Numbered from the stretch's first letter, positions 47,481 through 56,272 are shown. The stretch: DNA of 64,000 bases from Aggregatilinea lenta (GCF_003569045.1 NZ_BFCB01000003.1:1798001-1862000); one strand, 5' to 3'. Numbers and translations: made by a program. Notes: generated by a model from the sequence alone, not told the origin.

Positions 47481-48785
47481 ATGTCTGGACCGAAGAATGT
47501 CATCGTCGCCCAATCGGGCGGGCCGTCGCCCGTGATCAACAGCTCGCTGCGCGGCGTGATCGAAGCGTGCCGCGCGCAGCCGGACGTGTTCGGCACGGTT
47601 TACGGCGGCTGGCACGGCATCGAGGGCGTACTGAAAGAGGAATTGCTCGATCTGTCCGCGCAGGATCCGCAGGAAGTCGCGCTGCTGCGCACGACGCCCG
47701 CCGCCGGATCGATCGGCACGTGCCGCTATAAGCTCAAGGCGCGCCAGGAAGAGGACTTCGAGCGCGTCATCGAGGTGATGAAGGCGCACGACGCCGGCTA
47801 CTTCTTCTACATCGGCGGCAACGACTCGATGGATACCGCCAACAAGGTCGCGCAGCTGGCCGCGCGGCGCGGCCTGGACCTGATCGCGGTCGGCGTGCCT
47901 AAGACTATCGACAACGACGTGGGCGACAGCGCCTTCAAGCTGATCGACCACACGCCCGGCTACGGCAGCGTGGCGCGTTACTGGGCGCTGGCGCTGCAAA
48001 ACCTCAACGAAGAAAACGCGGGGTCTAGCCCGGCGGACCCGGTGATGGTCGCGCAGGCGATGGGGCGTAAAATCGGCTTCATCCCCGCTGCTGCACGGCT
48101 GGCGGACCCTGGACGCGAATGGCCGATGCTGATCGCGCTGACCGAGTCCGGCGTGTCGCTGCCGGAGCTGGCCGATCGCGTCAATGACCTGCTGCACCGC
48201 GAAGGCCGCGCGCTGGTTGTGGTCAGCGAGGGCTTTGACGTGGGCGATATCGGCGCGCGCAAGGACAGCTTTGGGCACACCGAGTTCGGCGCGAGCGAGG
48301 TGCAGGCCGCGCAGGCCGTGATCAATTACCTGAACGGCGTCGGGCTGCCCGTGCCCGGCGGGGCGCGGGCCAACATCCCCGGCACGGATCAGCGCCACGC
48401 GATGATCTACGCCTCGACGGTGGACCTCGACGAAGCGTATCACGTCGGCTGCAAGGCGGTCGAGATTGCAGCCAGCGGCGCGAACGGCTTCATGGCGACC
48501 ATTCTGCGCGCGCCGGGATCGATCTACACCGCGACGTTCGACCGGGTGGCACTGGATCAGGTCGCCAATTCCGAGCGCAGCTTCCCGGCGGACTGGATCG
48601 CGCCGGATCGGCTGGACGTGACCGATGACTTCGTAGCCTATGCCCGCCCGCTGATCGGCGATGACTGGCCCGCGATCCCGGTGGTCGATGGCCGCCAGCG
48701 CTTCGCGCGCTTCGAGCGGATCTTCGCGTCGCAGACCCTGGCCGCCTACGTGCCGCAGACCTATCGCAAGGAGACGGTGAAATGA
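47481..48785 (+). CDS. Phosphofructokinase of the pyrophosphate-dependent type
   Basis: 434 residues, PfkA superfamily. Motif 'FFYIGGNDSMDTA' has Asp115 where ATP-dependent enzymes have Gly (GGDGS), and 'GVPKTIDNDV' has Lys141 where ATP enzymes have Gly (PGTIDND). Both changes mark use of pyrophosphate as phosphate donor. Substrate loop 'HTPGYGSVARYWALAL' and 'EAMGRKxGFIPAxxxLA'-like 'VAQAMGRKIGFIPAAARLAD' are present. Converts fructose 6-phosphate and fructose 1,6-bisphosphate, or a related sugar phosphate. AAGGAAG precedes the ATG. Overlaps the HAD gene by four bases. Confidence 0.88.
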   Translation: MSGPKNVIVAQSGGPSPVINSSLRGVIEACRAQPDVFGTVYGGWHGIEGVLKEELLDLSAQDPQEVALLRTTPAAGSIGTCRYKLKARQEEDFERVIEVMKAHDAGYFFYIGGNDSMDTANKVAQLAARRGLDLIAVGVPKTIDNDVGDSAFKLIDHTPGYGSVARYWALALQNLNEENAGSSPADPVMVAQAMGRKIGFIPAAARLADPGREWPMLIALTESGVSLPELADRVNDLLHREGRALVVVSEGFDVGDIGARKDSFGHTEFGASEVQAAQAVINYLNGVGLPVPGGARANIPGTDQRHAMIYASTVDLDEAYHVGCKAVEIAASGANGFMATILRAPGSIYTATFDRVALDQVANSERSFPADWIAPDRLDVTDDFVAYARPLIGDDWPAIPVVDGRQRFARFERIFASQTLAAYVPQTYRKETVK

Positions 48786-49687
48786 GCGATGCAGCCCAAC
48801 CCCTGCGCGACCTCGCCCCGCAGCACGCGTTTTTTATCGGCATCGATTCAGATGGCTGCGCGTTCGACACGATGGAACTGAAGCACAAGGAGTGCTTCGC
48901 ACCCAACACGATCAAACACTGGGGTTTGCAGCCCGTCTCGAAGTATGCGCGCGATGCAGCCTTGTTCGTGAACCTGTATTCCAAGTGGCGCGGCATCAAT
49001 CGTTGGCCCGCGCTGGTGATGGTGCTCGACCTGCTGCGCGAGCGCGACGAGGTGATCCGGCGCGGTGTGACGATTCCCCAGGCGGACAGCCTGCGCGCTT
49101 TCATCGCCCAGGAGAAATACCCGCACAGCGACAGCGGCCTGCGCGCCTACATGGCGGAGCATCCCGGCGACCCGGACCTGGAGCGCGGGCTGGCCTGGAC
49201 GACGGCCATCAACGACGCCGTGGCGGACATGGTCGTCGGCGTGTCGCCGTTTCCGTTCGTGCGCGAAAGCCTGATCGACATGCAGAACAAAGCCGATATG
49301 ATCGTCGTCTCCGCGACGCCTAACCGGGCGCTGGAGCAGGAATGGAACGAGCACGGCATCGCGCAGTACATGCGCATGATTGCCGGTCAGGAACTCGGCA
49401 GCAAGGCGGTATGTCTTGGCGCGGCAGCCGCCGGGCGGTACGATCCCGACAGGATCCTGATGATCGGTGATGCGCCGGGCGATATGAAAGCGGCCAAAGC
49501 CAACGACGCGCTGTTCTTCCCGATCAATCCGGGTGACGAAGAACGCTCATGGGAGCGCTTCTACAACGAGGCGATGGGCCGTTTCTTCGACTGCACCTAC
49601 GCGGGCGAGTACGAGGCGGCGCTGATTCGTGAGTTCGAGACGTATCTACCCGACACGCCGCCGTGGAAGCGCGGTGGCGCAGGCTAG
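48782..49687 (+). CDS. HAD-superfamily hydrolase
   Basis: 301 residues with the four HAD motifs: I 'GIDSDGCAFDTM' (DxDG, nucleophile and acid), II 'IVVSATPN', III Lys in 'ELGSKAVCLG', IV 'LMIGDAPGDMKAAKAN'. A large alpha-helical cap (about 35-165) lies between motifs I and II. Probably a phosphatase for a sugar phosphate; the substrate is unknown. The ATG overlaps the PFK stop, so its amount is tied to PFK. Its position between PFK and a GarR-like dehydrogenase suggests work on intermediates of the same route, or removal of a side product of PFK. Confidence 0.85.
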   Translation: MSDAAQPLRDLAPQHAFFIGIDSDGCAFDTMELKHKECFAPNTIKHWGLQPVSKYARDAALFVNLYSKWRGINRWPALVMVLDLLRERDEVIRRGVTIPQADSLRAFIAQEKYPHSDSGLRAYMAEHPGDPDLERGLAWTTAINDAVADMVVGVSPFPFVRESLIDMQNKADMIVVSATPNRALEQEWNEHGIAQYMRMIAGQELGSKAVCLGAAAAGRYDPDRILMIGDAPGDMKAAKANDALFFPINPGDEERSWERFYNEAMGRFFDCTYAGEYEAALIREFETYLPDTPPWKRGGAG

Positions 49688-49697
49688 GGGGCATTTC

Positions 49698-50591
49698 ATG
49701 GCAAAAGTAGGCTATATCGGCCTGGGCCTGATGGGGTCCGGCATCGCGCGCAACCTGATGAAAGCCGGGCATACGCTGGTGGTGCACAACCGCAGCCGCG
49801 CCATCGTGGACGAGTTCGCGGCGGAAGGCGCGATTCCGGCGACGTCCCCGCGCGAAGTGGCAGAACAGGTGGAATTCGTGTTCACCAATCTGCCCGACTC
49901 GCCCGACGTGGAACTGGTCGCGCTGGGGCCGGACAGCATCATCGAGGGCGCGCACGCGGGCCTGATCTTCATCGACAACAGCACGATCAAGCCGGAGACA
50001 GCGCGGCACATCGCGGAGACGCTGGCCGAAAAGGGCGTGCAGGCGCTGGACGCGCCGGTCAGCGGCGGCGACATCGGCGCGCGCAACGGCACGCTGAGCG
50101 TCATGGTCGGCGGGCCGCAGGACGCCTTCGACCGGGCGCTGCCTCTGTTCGAGGCGATGGGAAAGACCATCACTCGCGTCGGTGACAGCGGCGCGGGGCA
50201 GATCGCCAAGGTGGCGAATCAAATTGTGGTCGCCGGGACGATGGTCGCCATGTGCGAGGCGCTGGTCATGGCGCAGAAGTCCGGCGTGGACCCGGAACGT
50301 GTGGTGCAGGCCATCAGCGGCGGTGCGGCGCAGTGCTGGGCGCTGGACAAAAAGCCGCCCAAGATCTTCAAGCGCGACCTGGGGCCGGGCTTCAAGGCGT
50401 ACATGCAGGCCAAGGACCTGAAGATCGTGGTCGATACGGGGCGCACGTATGGCGTGCCGCTGCCGCTGACCGGCATCAGCCACCAGCTCTACGAGGCGAT
50501 GGTGGCGATGGGCAATGGTGAACTGGACAACAGCGCTGTGATCACCGTGCTTGAAGCGCTGGCAGGCGTGCAGGTGGGCAGGGCGGACTAG
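49698..50591 (+). CDS. GarR/GlxR/3-hydroxyisobutyrate dehydrogenase-family protein
   Basis: 297 residues from the ATG at 49698, ten bases after the HAD gene. NAD(P) binding 'VGYIGLGLMGSGIARNLMKAGH' at the start; substrate motif 'LDAPVSGGDIGARNGTLSVMVGG'; catalytic Lys in 'GAGQIAKVANQIVVAGTMVA', as in the beta-hydroxyacid dehydrogenases. These enzymes reduce tartronate semialdehyde to glycerate or oxidise 3-hydroxyisobutyrate and related 3-hydroxy acids. In a uronate operon, tartronate semialdehyde reductase (a step of hexarate breakdown) is the likeliest activity, but sequence alone does not decide. Last gene of the sugar-acid run. Confidence 0.88.
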   Translation: MAKVGYIGLGLMGSGIARNLMKAGHTLVVHNRSRAIVDEFAAEGAIPATSPREVAEQVEFVFTNLPDSPDVELVALGPDSIIEGAHAGLIFIDNSTIKPETARHIAETLAEKGVQALDAPVSGGDIGARNGTLSVMVGGPQDAFDRALPLFEAMGKTITRVGDSGAGQIAKVANQIVVAGTMVAMCEALVMAQKSGVDPERVVQAISGGAAQCWALDKKPPKIFKRDLGPGFKAYMQAKDLKIVVDTGRTYGVPLPLTGISHQLYEAMVAMGNGELDNSAVITVLEALAGVQVGRAD

Positions 50592-50631
50592 CAGCACCCG
50601 CACTCAAACTGAATTGTAGCCACGGGCAGGT

Positions 50632-50661
50632 CAGTCTGTTTTGCAGGCTGGCTTGCTTTTT
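50632..50661 (+). terminator. Possible terminator of the sugar-acid operon
   Basis: CAGTCTG and CAGGCTG (one G-T pair) with a TTTTG loop, then a T-run six bases later. Weak. Confidence 0.4.
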
Positions 50662-50683
50662 GTTAAATAGATATTGTAATAAA

Positions 50684-50712
50684 TTACCAGGATTGAAAAT
50701 AAGAGGCATAAT
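50684..50712 (+). promoter_or_regulatory. Promoter of the secreted beta-sandwich protein gene
   Basis: TTACCA (50684-50689), 17 bp, CATAAT (50707-50712), in a clearly AT-rich stretch; the GTG start follows 46 bp later. Confidence 0.55.
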
Positions 50713-50757
50713 GAGTGTAAATTGATATTAGGTGAGTTTCTTTCATAGGGGGTAAAG

Positions 50758-51738
50758 GTGCATCGTTTTTGGTCTCGTAGTCCGGCACTTCTGCTTGTGG
50801 CAATTGTTATCCTCTCAGTGGGTGTGGGGGTTCCGGCCCAGGCAGCGCCGCGTTTAGAACTCCATGAATTTTCTAATACGGCGACATTTATCTTCGTGTC
50901 AACAGCCAGTTCGGCCATTACGGTGAGCGGCATCACGGGCAGCGTGACTGATGTGAACGTCGTGCTAAACAGTGTGCAAGCCTTAGACGCCGATGCTATG
51001 GTCTTTCTCGATGTGCTTCTTGTGCCTCCTGCCGGCGCTGCATATGATGTTATGCTGTTGTCCAATATATGCATCAACACAACCGGCCCGTTTGATTTTA
51101 CGTTTGATATGTCGGCGAGCAGCGTACTGCCCGACACGGGCCCCTGTTCTTCGGGAACGTATTTTCCCAGCGACTATTGTGCACTGATACCCGGATGTTA
51201 TGCCGTCAGCGCCCCCGCTCCTACTCCGTCTTATGGAAATGATCTGGGCGTCCTGAATGGACTCGATCCGAATGGGGTATGGACGCTGTATGGGGCGGCA
51301 TATAACGGGGTCACAACCGGCCAGCTTGCCGGCTGGAAGCTGGTCATCACGACGGATGGATCTGATCCGGTTGCGCCGACGCTGCCCGCACCCGGCCCGG
51401 ACCTGGTCGAGATCCCCAATACGGCGGTGATGGGTACGTTCATGGTCGATACGCCGCTGTACTGGAAGCCTGAGGCGGGCGCAGCGTCTGGCTCGGTGAT
51501 GCAGGCGGGTCAGAGCCTGTGGGTGTATGGCGCGGACCCTAGCGGCGAGTATTTCTTCGTGATGATGGCGGGCCAGTTCTTCTGGGTTCCGGTGAGCACG
51601 ATGGGGCCGACGGCGAGCAGCCCGTGGAATGGACGCCTGCTGCCGCTGGACGAAGTCGCGCCGGACGATCCACGCGTCGGGGCGGCCTCTGCTCCGGTGA
51701 GCGACGAGAGCAGCAGCGACGGTGTTTCGCGCCGGTAA
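50758..51738 (+). CDS. Secreted protein with a convertase P-domain-like beta sandwich
   Basis: 326 residues from a GTG at 50758 with AGGGGG close upstream. Signal peptide (about 1-30, 'LLLVAIVILSVGVGVPAQAAP'). Residues about 33-205 resemble the P/proprotein-convertase beta-sandwich: 'ITGSVTDVNVVLNSV' near the start and 'LNGLDPNGVWTLYGAAYNGVTTGQLAGWKLVIT' region near the end match the 'DPNGxWxLxxxDxxxxxxGxLxxWxL' signature. No protease domain is attached. The last 100 residues ('MVDTPLYWKPEAGAASGSVMQAGQSLWVYG') look like a small SH3-type module. Codon G+C is lower in the first half than in neighbours. Exported; role unknown, perhaps wall binding. Confidence 0.7.
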   Translation: MHRFWSRSPALLLVAIVILSVGVGVPAQAAPRLELHEFSNTATFIFVSTASSAITVSGITGSVTDVNVVLNSVQALDADAMVFLDVLLVPPAGAAYDVMLLSNICINTTGPFDFTFDMSASSVLPDTGPCSSGTYFPSDYCALIPGCYAVSAPAPTPSYGNDLGVLNGLDPNGVWTLYGAAYNGVTTGQLAGWKLVITTDGSDPVAPTLPAPGPDLVEIPNTAVMGTFMVDTPLYWKPEAGAASGSVMQAGQSLWVYGADPSGEYFFVMMAGQFFWVPVSTMGPTASSPWNGRLLPLDEVAPDDPRVGAASAPVSDESSSDGVSRR

Positions 51739-51759
51739 GCGTACATTCGCTAGAACGCG

Positions 51760-51794
51760 ACAGCGGGCGGCTCAGACGAGTCGCCCGCTGTTTT
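51760..51794 (+). terminator. Rho-independent terminator
   Basis: A 10-bp perfect stem (ACAGCGGGCG/CGCCCGCTGT) with an internal CTC/GAG mini-stem in the loop, then four T's. Confidence 0.8.
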
Positions 51795-51836
51795 ACGCCC
51801 ACCCCGCGTGAGCGTCCTGGTAAAACCCTGCACCGG

Positions 51837-52307
51837 CTAGGGGATGATTTCCCCGCCGTGGTACAGCAGATAGTAGACGAGGGTGTCGCCCTGGGTGATC
51901 GTCTCCTTGCCCTGGAAGGCGCGGAAATCGCCCTCGTTTTCGTCCAGGTAGCGCAGCGATCCCCGGACGTGCTCGAAGCCGCCCGGGAAGCGGTTCTCGT
52001 CGTAGAGCGCGGTCAGACTCGCCATGATCATCCGGCCTGCGTCCGCCGACGACAGCAGATCCGGGCGCAGCAGGTAGCCGAAGTAGTTCATGCTCCACAC
52101 CGGCTCCGCGCGGAAATAGGCCACTTCCTGCCCACTGAAGTTGCTGCCGCCGAAATAACTGTCGTGATAGGTCCAATCGCCGTCCTGATACTGCAAATCG
52201 TGCGAGCCGAGCCGGTAGGGCAGCAGCTTGGCGCCGCCTCCGGCGTAGGTAGCGCGCTTGGCGCACACGATGAAGCGCTCGAATGTCTGACCCTGAGCAG
52301 CGTCCAT
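51837..52307 (-). CDS. DUF5680-family protein
   Basis: 156 residues matching the DUF5680 pattern: 'FIVCAKRATYAGGGAK', 'RLGSHDLQYQDGDWTYHDSYFGG', 'FSGQEVAYF', 'PVWSMNYFGYLL', and an ending rich in aromatic residues. The family occurs in many bacteria, sometimes fused to helix-turn-helix domains, and has no known function. This copy stands alone, four bases after the receiver gene, so the two are likely one transcript. Confidence 0.8.
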   Translation of the reverse strand: MDAAQGQTFERFIVCAKRATYAGGGAKLLPYRLGSHDLQYQDGDWTYHDSYFGGSNFSGQEVAYFRAEPVWSMNYFGYLLRPDLLSSADAGRMIMASLTALYDENRFPGGFEHVRGSLRYLDENEGDFRAFQGKETITQGDTLVYYLLYHGGEIIP

Positions 52308-52311
52308 GCCG

Positions 52312-53043
52312 CTAGAGCACGCTTTCCTTCTGGCGCTGGATCATCACGTCGCGCAGCTGCTGGCGCAGCTCGTTGGGGGCGGGCAGCGGCTTGTAGATGA
52401 GCAGGTCGGCCTGCGATTCGGCCATTACGTCCCGTTCTTCCTGTGGCGACAGAACAAACGCCGTCATCAGCACGATCGCGATGTTGTTCAGCAGCGGACT
52501 TCGGCGCATCCGCGCGGCGACCTTCGTGCCATAGATGCCATCGGGCAGGCGGATGTCGAGCAGGGCGATAGGCGGCACGCTGACGACAGTCACGTCGTCG
52601 TCCAGATCGTCGATCCACTTGATCGTGTCCCCGCCGGTGGTGAAGGCGATCGGGTCGATGTTCCAGATTTCGAGCAGGGCCATCAGCGTGTCGAAAATGT
52701 CGGGGTCGTCTTCCACGATGATGCACGCAGTGTCGGCGGTAACCGTCGGCTGTGACAGGTCCGTGTCGGTGTCGGAATCGGTGCCGTAGGGCGGGATGAC
52801 GGCAGCCATCACCGCTTCGCGCATGTCGGGGTCGACGGGAGTGCGGGGCCGCGAGTCGTCCGAGCGCACGATGGACAACCACAGCGGCACGAGCGCGATC
52901 AGGTTGCCAACCGCACCGAGCACACCGCCCAGCACCGCGCCGGGCAGCGGGTTGCGCTGCTTGCGAGCATAGAGAATGGACGTGATCAATGCGCCCAGGA
53001 CTGCCCCGGTGATGACCCAGACCAGCAGAATTTGCAGTGCCAT
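52312..53043 (-). CDS. Membrane-tethered receiver domain protein
   Basis: 243 residues. Two hydrophobic helices at the N-terminus (about 3-25 and 35-58; 'LLVWVITGAVLGALITSIL' and 'GAVLGGVLGAVGNLIALVPLWLS'), a flexible Asp/Thr-rich linker (60-104), then a complete receiver (105-236) with the acidic cluster Glu111-Asp113 ('IIVEDDPD'), phosphoacceptor Asp163 ('IALLDIRLPDG'), Thr194 ('VLMTAF') and Lys218 ('LLIYKPLP'). There is no output domain: the protein ends just after the receiver. It could sequester phosphate at the membrane or recruit a partner. No adjacent kinase. Confidence 0.8.
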   Translation of the reverse strand: MALQILLVWVITGAVLGALITSILYARKQRNPLPGAVLGGVLGAVGNLIALVPLWLSIVRSDDSRPRTPVDPDMREAVMAAVIPPYGTDSDTDTDLSQPTVTADTACIIVEDDPDIFDTLMALLEIWNIDPIAFTTGGDTIKWIDDLDDDVTVVSVPPIALLDIRLPDGIYGTKVAARMRRSPLLNNIAIVLMTAFVLSPQEERDVMAESQADLLIYKPLPAPNELRQQLRDVMIQRQKESVL

Positions 53044-53184
53044 AAGCCCTTCTCTCTGCCCTTGAGAGCGATCCGGTGGAGCCAGTCTGCCCGGATACGG
53101 CCCCGCGCGTTGCGGACTGCGCCTATTCTAGTATAAAGCGACCGCCAGGGAAACCGGACATGCCCCTGAAATAAACGACGATCA

Positions 53185-53208
53185 CCCCGTTCTTCGCGAA
53201 GAGCGGGG
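53185..53208 (-). other. Hairpin downstream of the metal ATPase gene
   Basis: CCCCG...CGGGG around TCTTCGCGAAGA: an almost perfect 24-bp palindrome without a clear T-run on either strand. It lies 33 bp past the stop of the P-type ATPase gene and may protect or end that transcript. Confidence 0.4.
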
Positions 53209-53240
53209 CGATTGCGTGCGCCGCTGGCAGGGGCTGGGGG

Positions 53241-55202
53241 CTAGTTGACGCGTCCGGTCAGCAGGCGGAGGCCATTCAGCACGACGATCACGGTGCTGCC
53301 TTCGTGTCCCAGCACGCCGAGCGGCAGCGGCAGCTCGATAACGAACGCGCTGATCAGCAGGATGACGATCACCGACATCGCGAAGATGATGTTCTCCCAC
53401 ACGACGCGACGCGCGCGGCGGCTCAGACGGATGGCGTAGGGGATCGCTTCCAGATGGTCGCCCATCAGCACCACGCCCGCCGTTTCGAGCGCGACGTCGG
53501 TGCCTGCCGCGCCCATCGCGATGCCGACCGTGGCCGCGGCCAGGGCGGGGGCGTCGTTCACGCCGTCGCCGACCATCGCTACCGGGCCGTAGTCGCGCTC
53601 AAGTATGGACATCATCGCGGCCTTGTCGCCGGGCATCAGCTCCGCGCGGACCTCGTCCACGCCCGCCATCACGCCGATGCGCTGGCCGACGCTGGCGTTA
53701 TCCCCGGTGAGCATGACCACGCGCTTTACGCCCGCCTGGTGCAGCTCCTGTACGATGCGCGCCGATTGCTCGCGGATCTGGTCGGCCACGGCCAGCAGAC
53801 CCATGAACTCGCTGCCGTAACAGACGAACAGCACCGTCTTAGCCTCAGTGTGCAGCCGGTTATGGATCGCCATCAGGTCTGCGGGCGGTTCCCCGGCGCA
53901 CTCCGCGATGTACTTCAAACGCCCCACACGTACCAGTGTGTCGCCGATGAAGCCGGTGACGCCCTGCCCGGTGATCGCCTCGAAGTCTTCGACCTCACCC
54001 AGTTCCAGCCCGCGCGCTTCGGCGGCCTCGCGTACGGCACGGGAAAGCGGATGCTCCGAGCGAGACTCGACCGCACCTGCCGCACGCAGCAGGTCTTCTT
54101 CGCTGTGACCGTTGCATGCGAACACGTCCGTGACTGCGGGGCGGCCTTTGGTGAGCGTGCCGGTCTTGTCGAACGCGACGACGCGGATGGTGCCCATTTG
54201 CTCCAGGTGCGCGCCGCCCTTGAAGATCACGCCGCGCCGCGCGCCCGCCGCGATGGCGCTCAGGAACGCTGCCGGGACGGAAATCACCAGTGCGCACGGC
54301 GACGCGACGACCAGCACGACCATCGCGCGGTAGAAGCTGTCGTCGAACGTCCAGCCCAGCAGCAGCCAGCAGATCAGCAGCACGAGCGCCGAGCCGCCGA
54401 TGACGGCCATCGCATAGTACTGCTCGAAGTCGTCGAGGAAGCGCTGCGTGGGGGCCTTGCGTGACTGTGCCTCTTCTACCATCTGAATGATGCGCGAGAG
54501 CGTGGACTGCGACGCGAGCTGCGTCACGCGCACGTCGAGCGCGCCCTGCTGGTTGAGCGTGCCCGCGAAGACGGTATCGCCCGTGCGTTTTTCGACCGGC
54601 ATCGACTCGCCGGTGATGGTCGATTGGTCGATGCTCGATTGGCCGCTGACGATCATGCCGTCGACGGGGATGCGCTCGCCGGGCTGGATCAGCACGATCT
54701 CACCCAGGCCGATCTCGCTGATCGGCACGATCTCGGTTTGGCCGTCCCGCCGGACTTTGGCGTCTTCGGGGTACAGCTCGAACAGCGCACGGATCGCCTG
54801 GCGGCTGCGACCCATCGCGTAGTCTTGCATCACGTTGCTCAGCGAGAACAGGAACAGCAGCATCGCGCCGTCGCGCCACTGCCCGACCAGCGCCGCGCCC
54901 ACGGCGGCAACGATCATCAGGAAGTCGATGTCCAACATCTTCTGGCGCAGGCTCGCAAAGCTGGTCTGCGCGCCGTAGAAGCCGCCTGCCACATACGCGA
55001 TCACACCCAGGATGGCGTTCAGGCTGTGGGGCAGGCCGGTCCACTGTACGATCAGGCTCAGCAGCAGCGCCGCCAGCGTCACGGCGACCAGCGTTGGCTC
55101 CAGGGTTTTGCGGTCGAGCCAGCGCGCGGTAGACACGGGTTCCGTACGGGGAGAAGCGGAACTGCGTGTCTGTGAAAGTGCGGCAGTATCGCCCATGAGC
55201 AC
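53241..55202 (-). CDS. P1B-4-type heavy metal-transporting ATPase (CtpD/PfeT/CoaT-like)
   Basis: 653 residues with the P-type ATPase landmarks: '[13 protein letters not shown]' (actuator), '[13 protein letters not shown]' (about 297-309), phosphorylated Asp in '[11 protein letters not shown]' (about 340-350), '[13 protein letters not shown]'. The metal-path motif in helix 6 is SPC, not CPC, and the last helix carries '[17 protein letters not shown]' (about 630); SPC with HEGxT defines subgroup P1B-4, whose members export Fe(II), Co(II) and related divalent metals. No N-terminal metal-binding domain, as usual for the group. A TrmB-type regulator lies 62 bp upstream on the same strand and is likely cotranscribed or regulating it. 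Confidence 0.9.
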   Translation of the reverse strand: MLMGDTAALSQTRSSASPRTEPVSTARWLDRKTLEPTLVAVTLAALLLSLIVQWTGLPHSLNAILGVIAYVAGGFYGAQTSFASLRQKMLDIDFLMIVAAVGAALVGQWRDGAMLLFLFSLSNVMQDYAMGRSRQAIRALFELYPEDAKVRRDGQTEIVPISEIGLGEIVLIQPGERIPVDGMIVSGQSSIDQSTITGESMPVEKRTGDTVFAGTLNQQGALDVRVTQLASQSTLSRIIQMVEEAQSRKAPTQRFLDDFEQYYAMAVIGGSALVLLICWLLLGWTFDDSFYRAMVVLVVASPCALVISVPAAFLSAIAAGARRGVIFKGGAHLEQMGTIRVVAFDKTGTLTKGRPAVTDVFACNGHSEEDLLRAAGAVESRSEHPLSRAVREAAEARGLELGEVEDFEAITGQGVTGFIGDTLVRVGRLKYIAECAGEPPADLMAIHNRLHTEAKTVLFVCYGSEFMGLLAVADQIREQSARIVQELHQAGVKRVVMLTGDNASVGQRIGVMAGVDEVRAELMPGDKAAMMSILERDYGPVAMVGDGVNDAPALAAATVGIAMGAAGTDVALETAGVVLMGDHLEAIPYAIRLSRRARRVVWENIIFAMSVIVILLISAFVIELPLPLGVLGHEGSTVIVVLNGLRLLTGRVN

Positions 55203-55264
55203 CTCGGTTGAAGTCGAGAGAAATGCCGTTCACATTGCCGGGAACGGCGAACGGGTAAGACGAA

Positions 55265-56062
55265 TCAGTGAGTTCTGCCGACCGCTTCGAAGACGTCGCG
55301 GTCTGCCGGGTCGAGCCGGGCGAGCAGATCCGGGCCGATCTGGCTGAAGATCCGGTGCGCGAACAGTTCCATCCATACGAACTGCCGACCGATCTGGACC
55401 ATGTTGCCGTTGGTGGTCACGGTCGCGGTGCAGTCAGGCTCCGCACTAGAGATCAGGACTTCCTGCTCGTCAATGACCACGACAAGGCTGTCCGACAGCT
55501 TGTGCAGCTTGCTTTCGGTTGGCGGGTGGTAGGCCACCTGCCCGACGTCTAGCGTGCCGCTGCCGGTCAGCAGCACGCCGACTGCGACGCCGCGCTGGTA
55601 CGCGTTGGTTACCTGCGCGCGCAGGGCATCCAGGTGATTGTCGGCCAGCACCAGCATGGCTTCCTGCTCGGCATTGTCCAGCATGTTGGCCGCGTAGCTC
55701 AACACCGGGCTTTCGCCCGCGAAGGTCCAGAGGTAGCCCTCGTCACGGCGGGTATACAGCGATTCCAGCCCGGCGCGCAGCGACTGCATGCGGCGCTCGT
55801 GTTCCAGCGTGAGGCGGTCAAGCATCGCGCTGGGCGGCATGGGCCGGTAGAGCGTCGCTTTGGCTTCCTCGGTCTTCAGCACTACACCGCGCGCGTCGAG
55901 CCGTCCCAGCGCTTCGTAGACCATCGAGCGCGGGATGCCTGCCGCCTTGCTGAGCTGGTAGCCGGTCGCGGGGTGATCCTTGAGCAGCGCGAGGAACACT
56001 TTGGCCTCGTACTCAGTGAAGCCAATCGCGTCCAGATCGTCCAGTAGATGAAGTTCAGCCAT
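55265..56062 (-). CDS. TrmB-family transcriptional regulator
   Basis: 265 residues. N-terminal winged helix-turn-helix: 'LDAIGFTEYEAKVFLALLKDHPATGYQLSKAAGIPRSMVYEALGRLDARG' region (about 8-58), the TrmB hallmark. Dimerisation helix about 75-105, then a C-terminal domain with 'LVLADNHLDALRAQVTNAYQRGVAVGVLLTG' (PLD-like TrmB regulatory domain). Archaeal TrmB proteins sense sugars; bacterial ones are mostly unstudied. The next gene downstream is a metal ATPase, so a metal or redox signal is possible here. Its own promoter is overlapped by three copies of TAGTAGTT, indicating autoregulation. Confidence 0.88.
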   Translation of the reverse strand: MAELHLLDDLDAIGFTEYEAKVFLALLKDHPATGYQLSKAAGIPRSMVYEALGRLDARGVVLKTEEAKATLYRPMPPSAMLDRLTLEHERRMQSLRAGLESLYTRRDEGYLWTFAGESPVLSYAANMLDNAEQEAMLVLADNHLDALRAQVTNAYQRGVAVGVLLTGSGTLDVGQVAYHPPTESKLHKLSDSLVVVIDEQEVLISSAEPDCTATVTTNGNMVQIGRQFVWMELFAHRIFSQIGPDLLARLDPADRDVFEAVGRTH

Positions 56063-56064
56063 CG

Positions 56065-56122
56065 TAGTAGTTTTCCTCCAAACTAGTAGTTCTATTATAA
56101 ACTACTACCATGTGGGTCGCAA
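56065..56122 (-). promoter_or_regulatory. TrmB promoter with operator repeats
   Basis: On the minus strand: -35 TTGCGA (56117-56122), 17-bp spacer, perfect -10 TATAAT (56094-56099), GGAGG before the ATG. The 8-bp unit TAGTAGTT occurs at 56065-56072 and 56084-56091, and in the opposite orientation at 56100-56107, so the copies flank and touch the -10 box. This looks like an autoregulatory operator for the TrmB protein. Confidence 0.75.
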
Positions 56123-56244
56123 GCATTGAATCCGGCAAGAGCGCCGCAGTGGCGAATAGAGATGGGGGAATTGGGATTAGGGGATGGGGAAAAGCGAGCC
56201 GGGAAATGAGGATGTCCGTACACACTCTCTAAGTATAGTTTTCT

Positions 56245-56272
56245 CCCCTCTCCAATCGACGTTGGAGAGGGG
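56245..56272. repeat. Palindromic dispersed repeat (11-bp arms)
   Basis: CCCCTCTCCAA, loop TCGACG, TTGGAGAGGGG, then CCGGGGGTGAGG. This sequence type is a familiar short intergenic repeat in many environmental genomes. It lies between the TrmB gene and the universal stress protein gene, in 271 bp with no gene. Confidence 0.6.
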
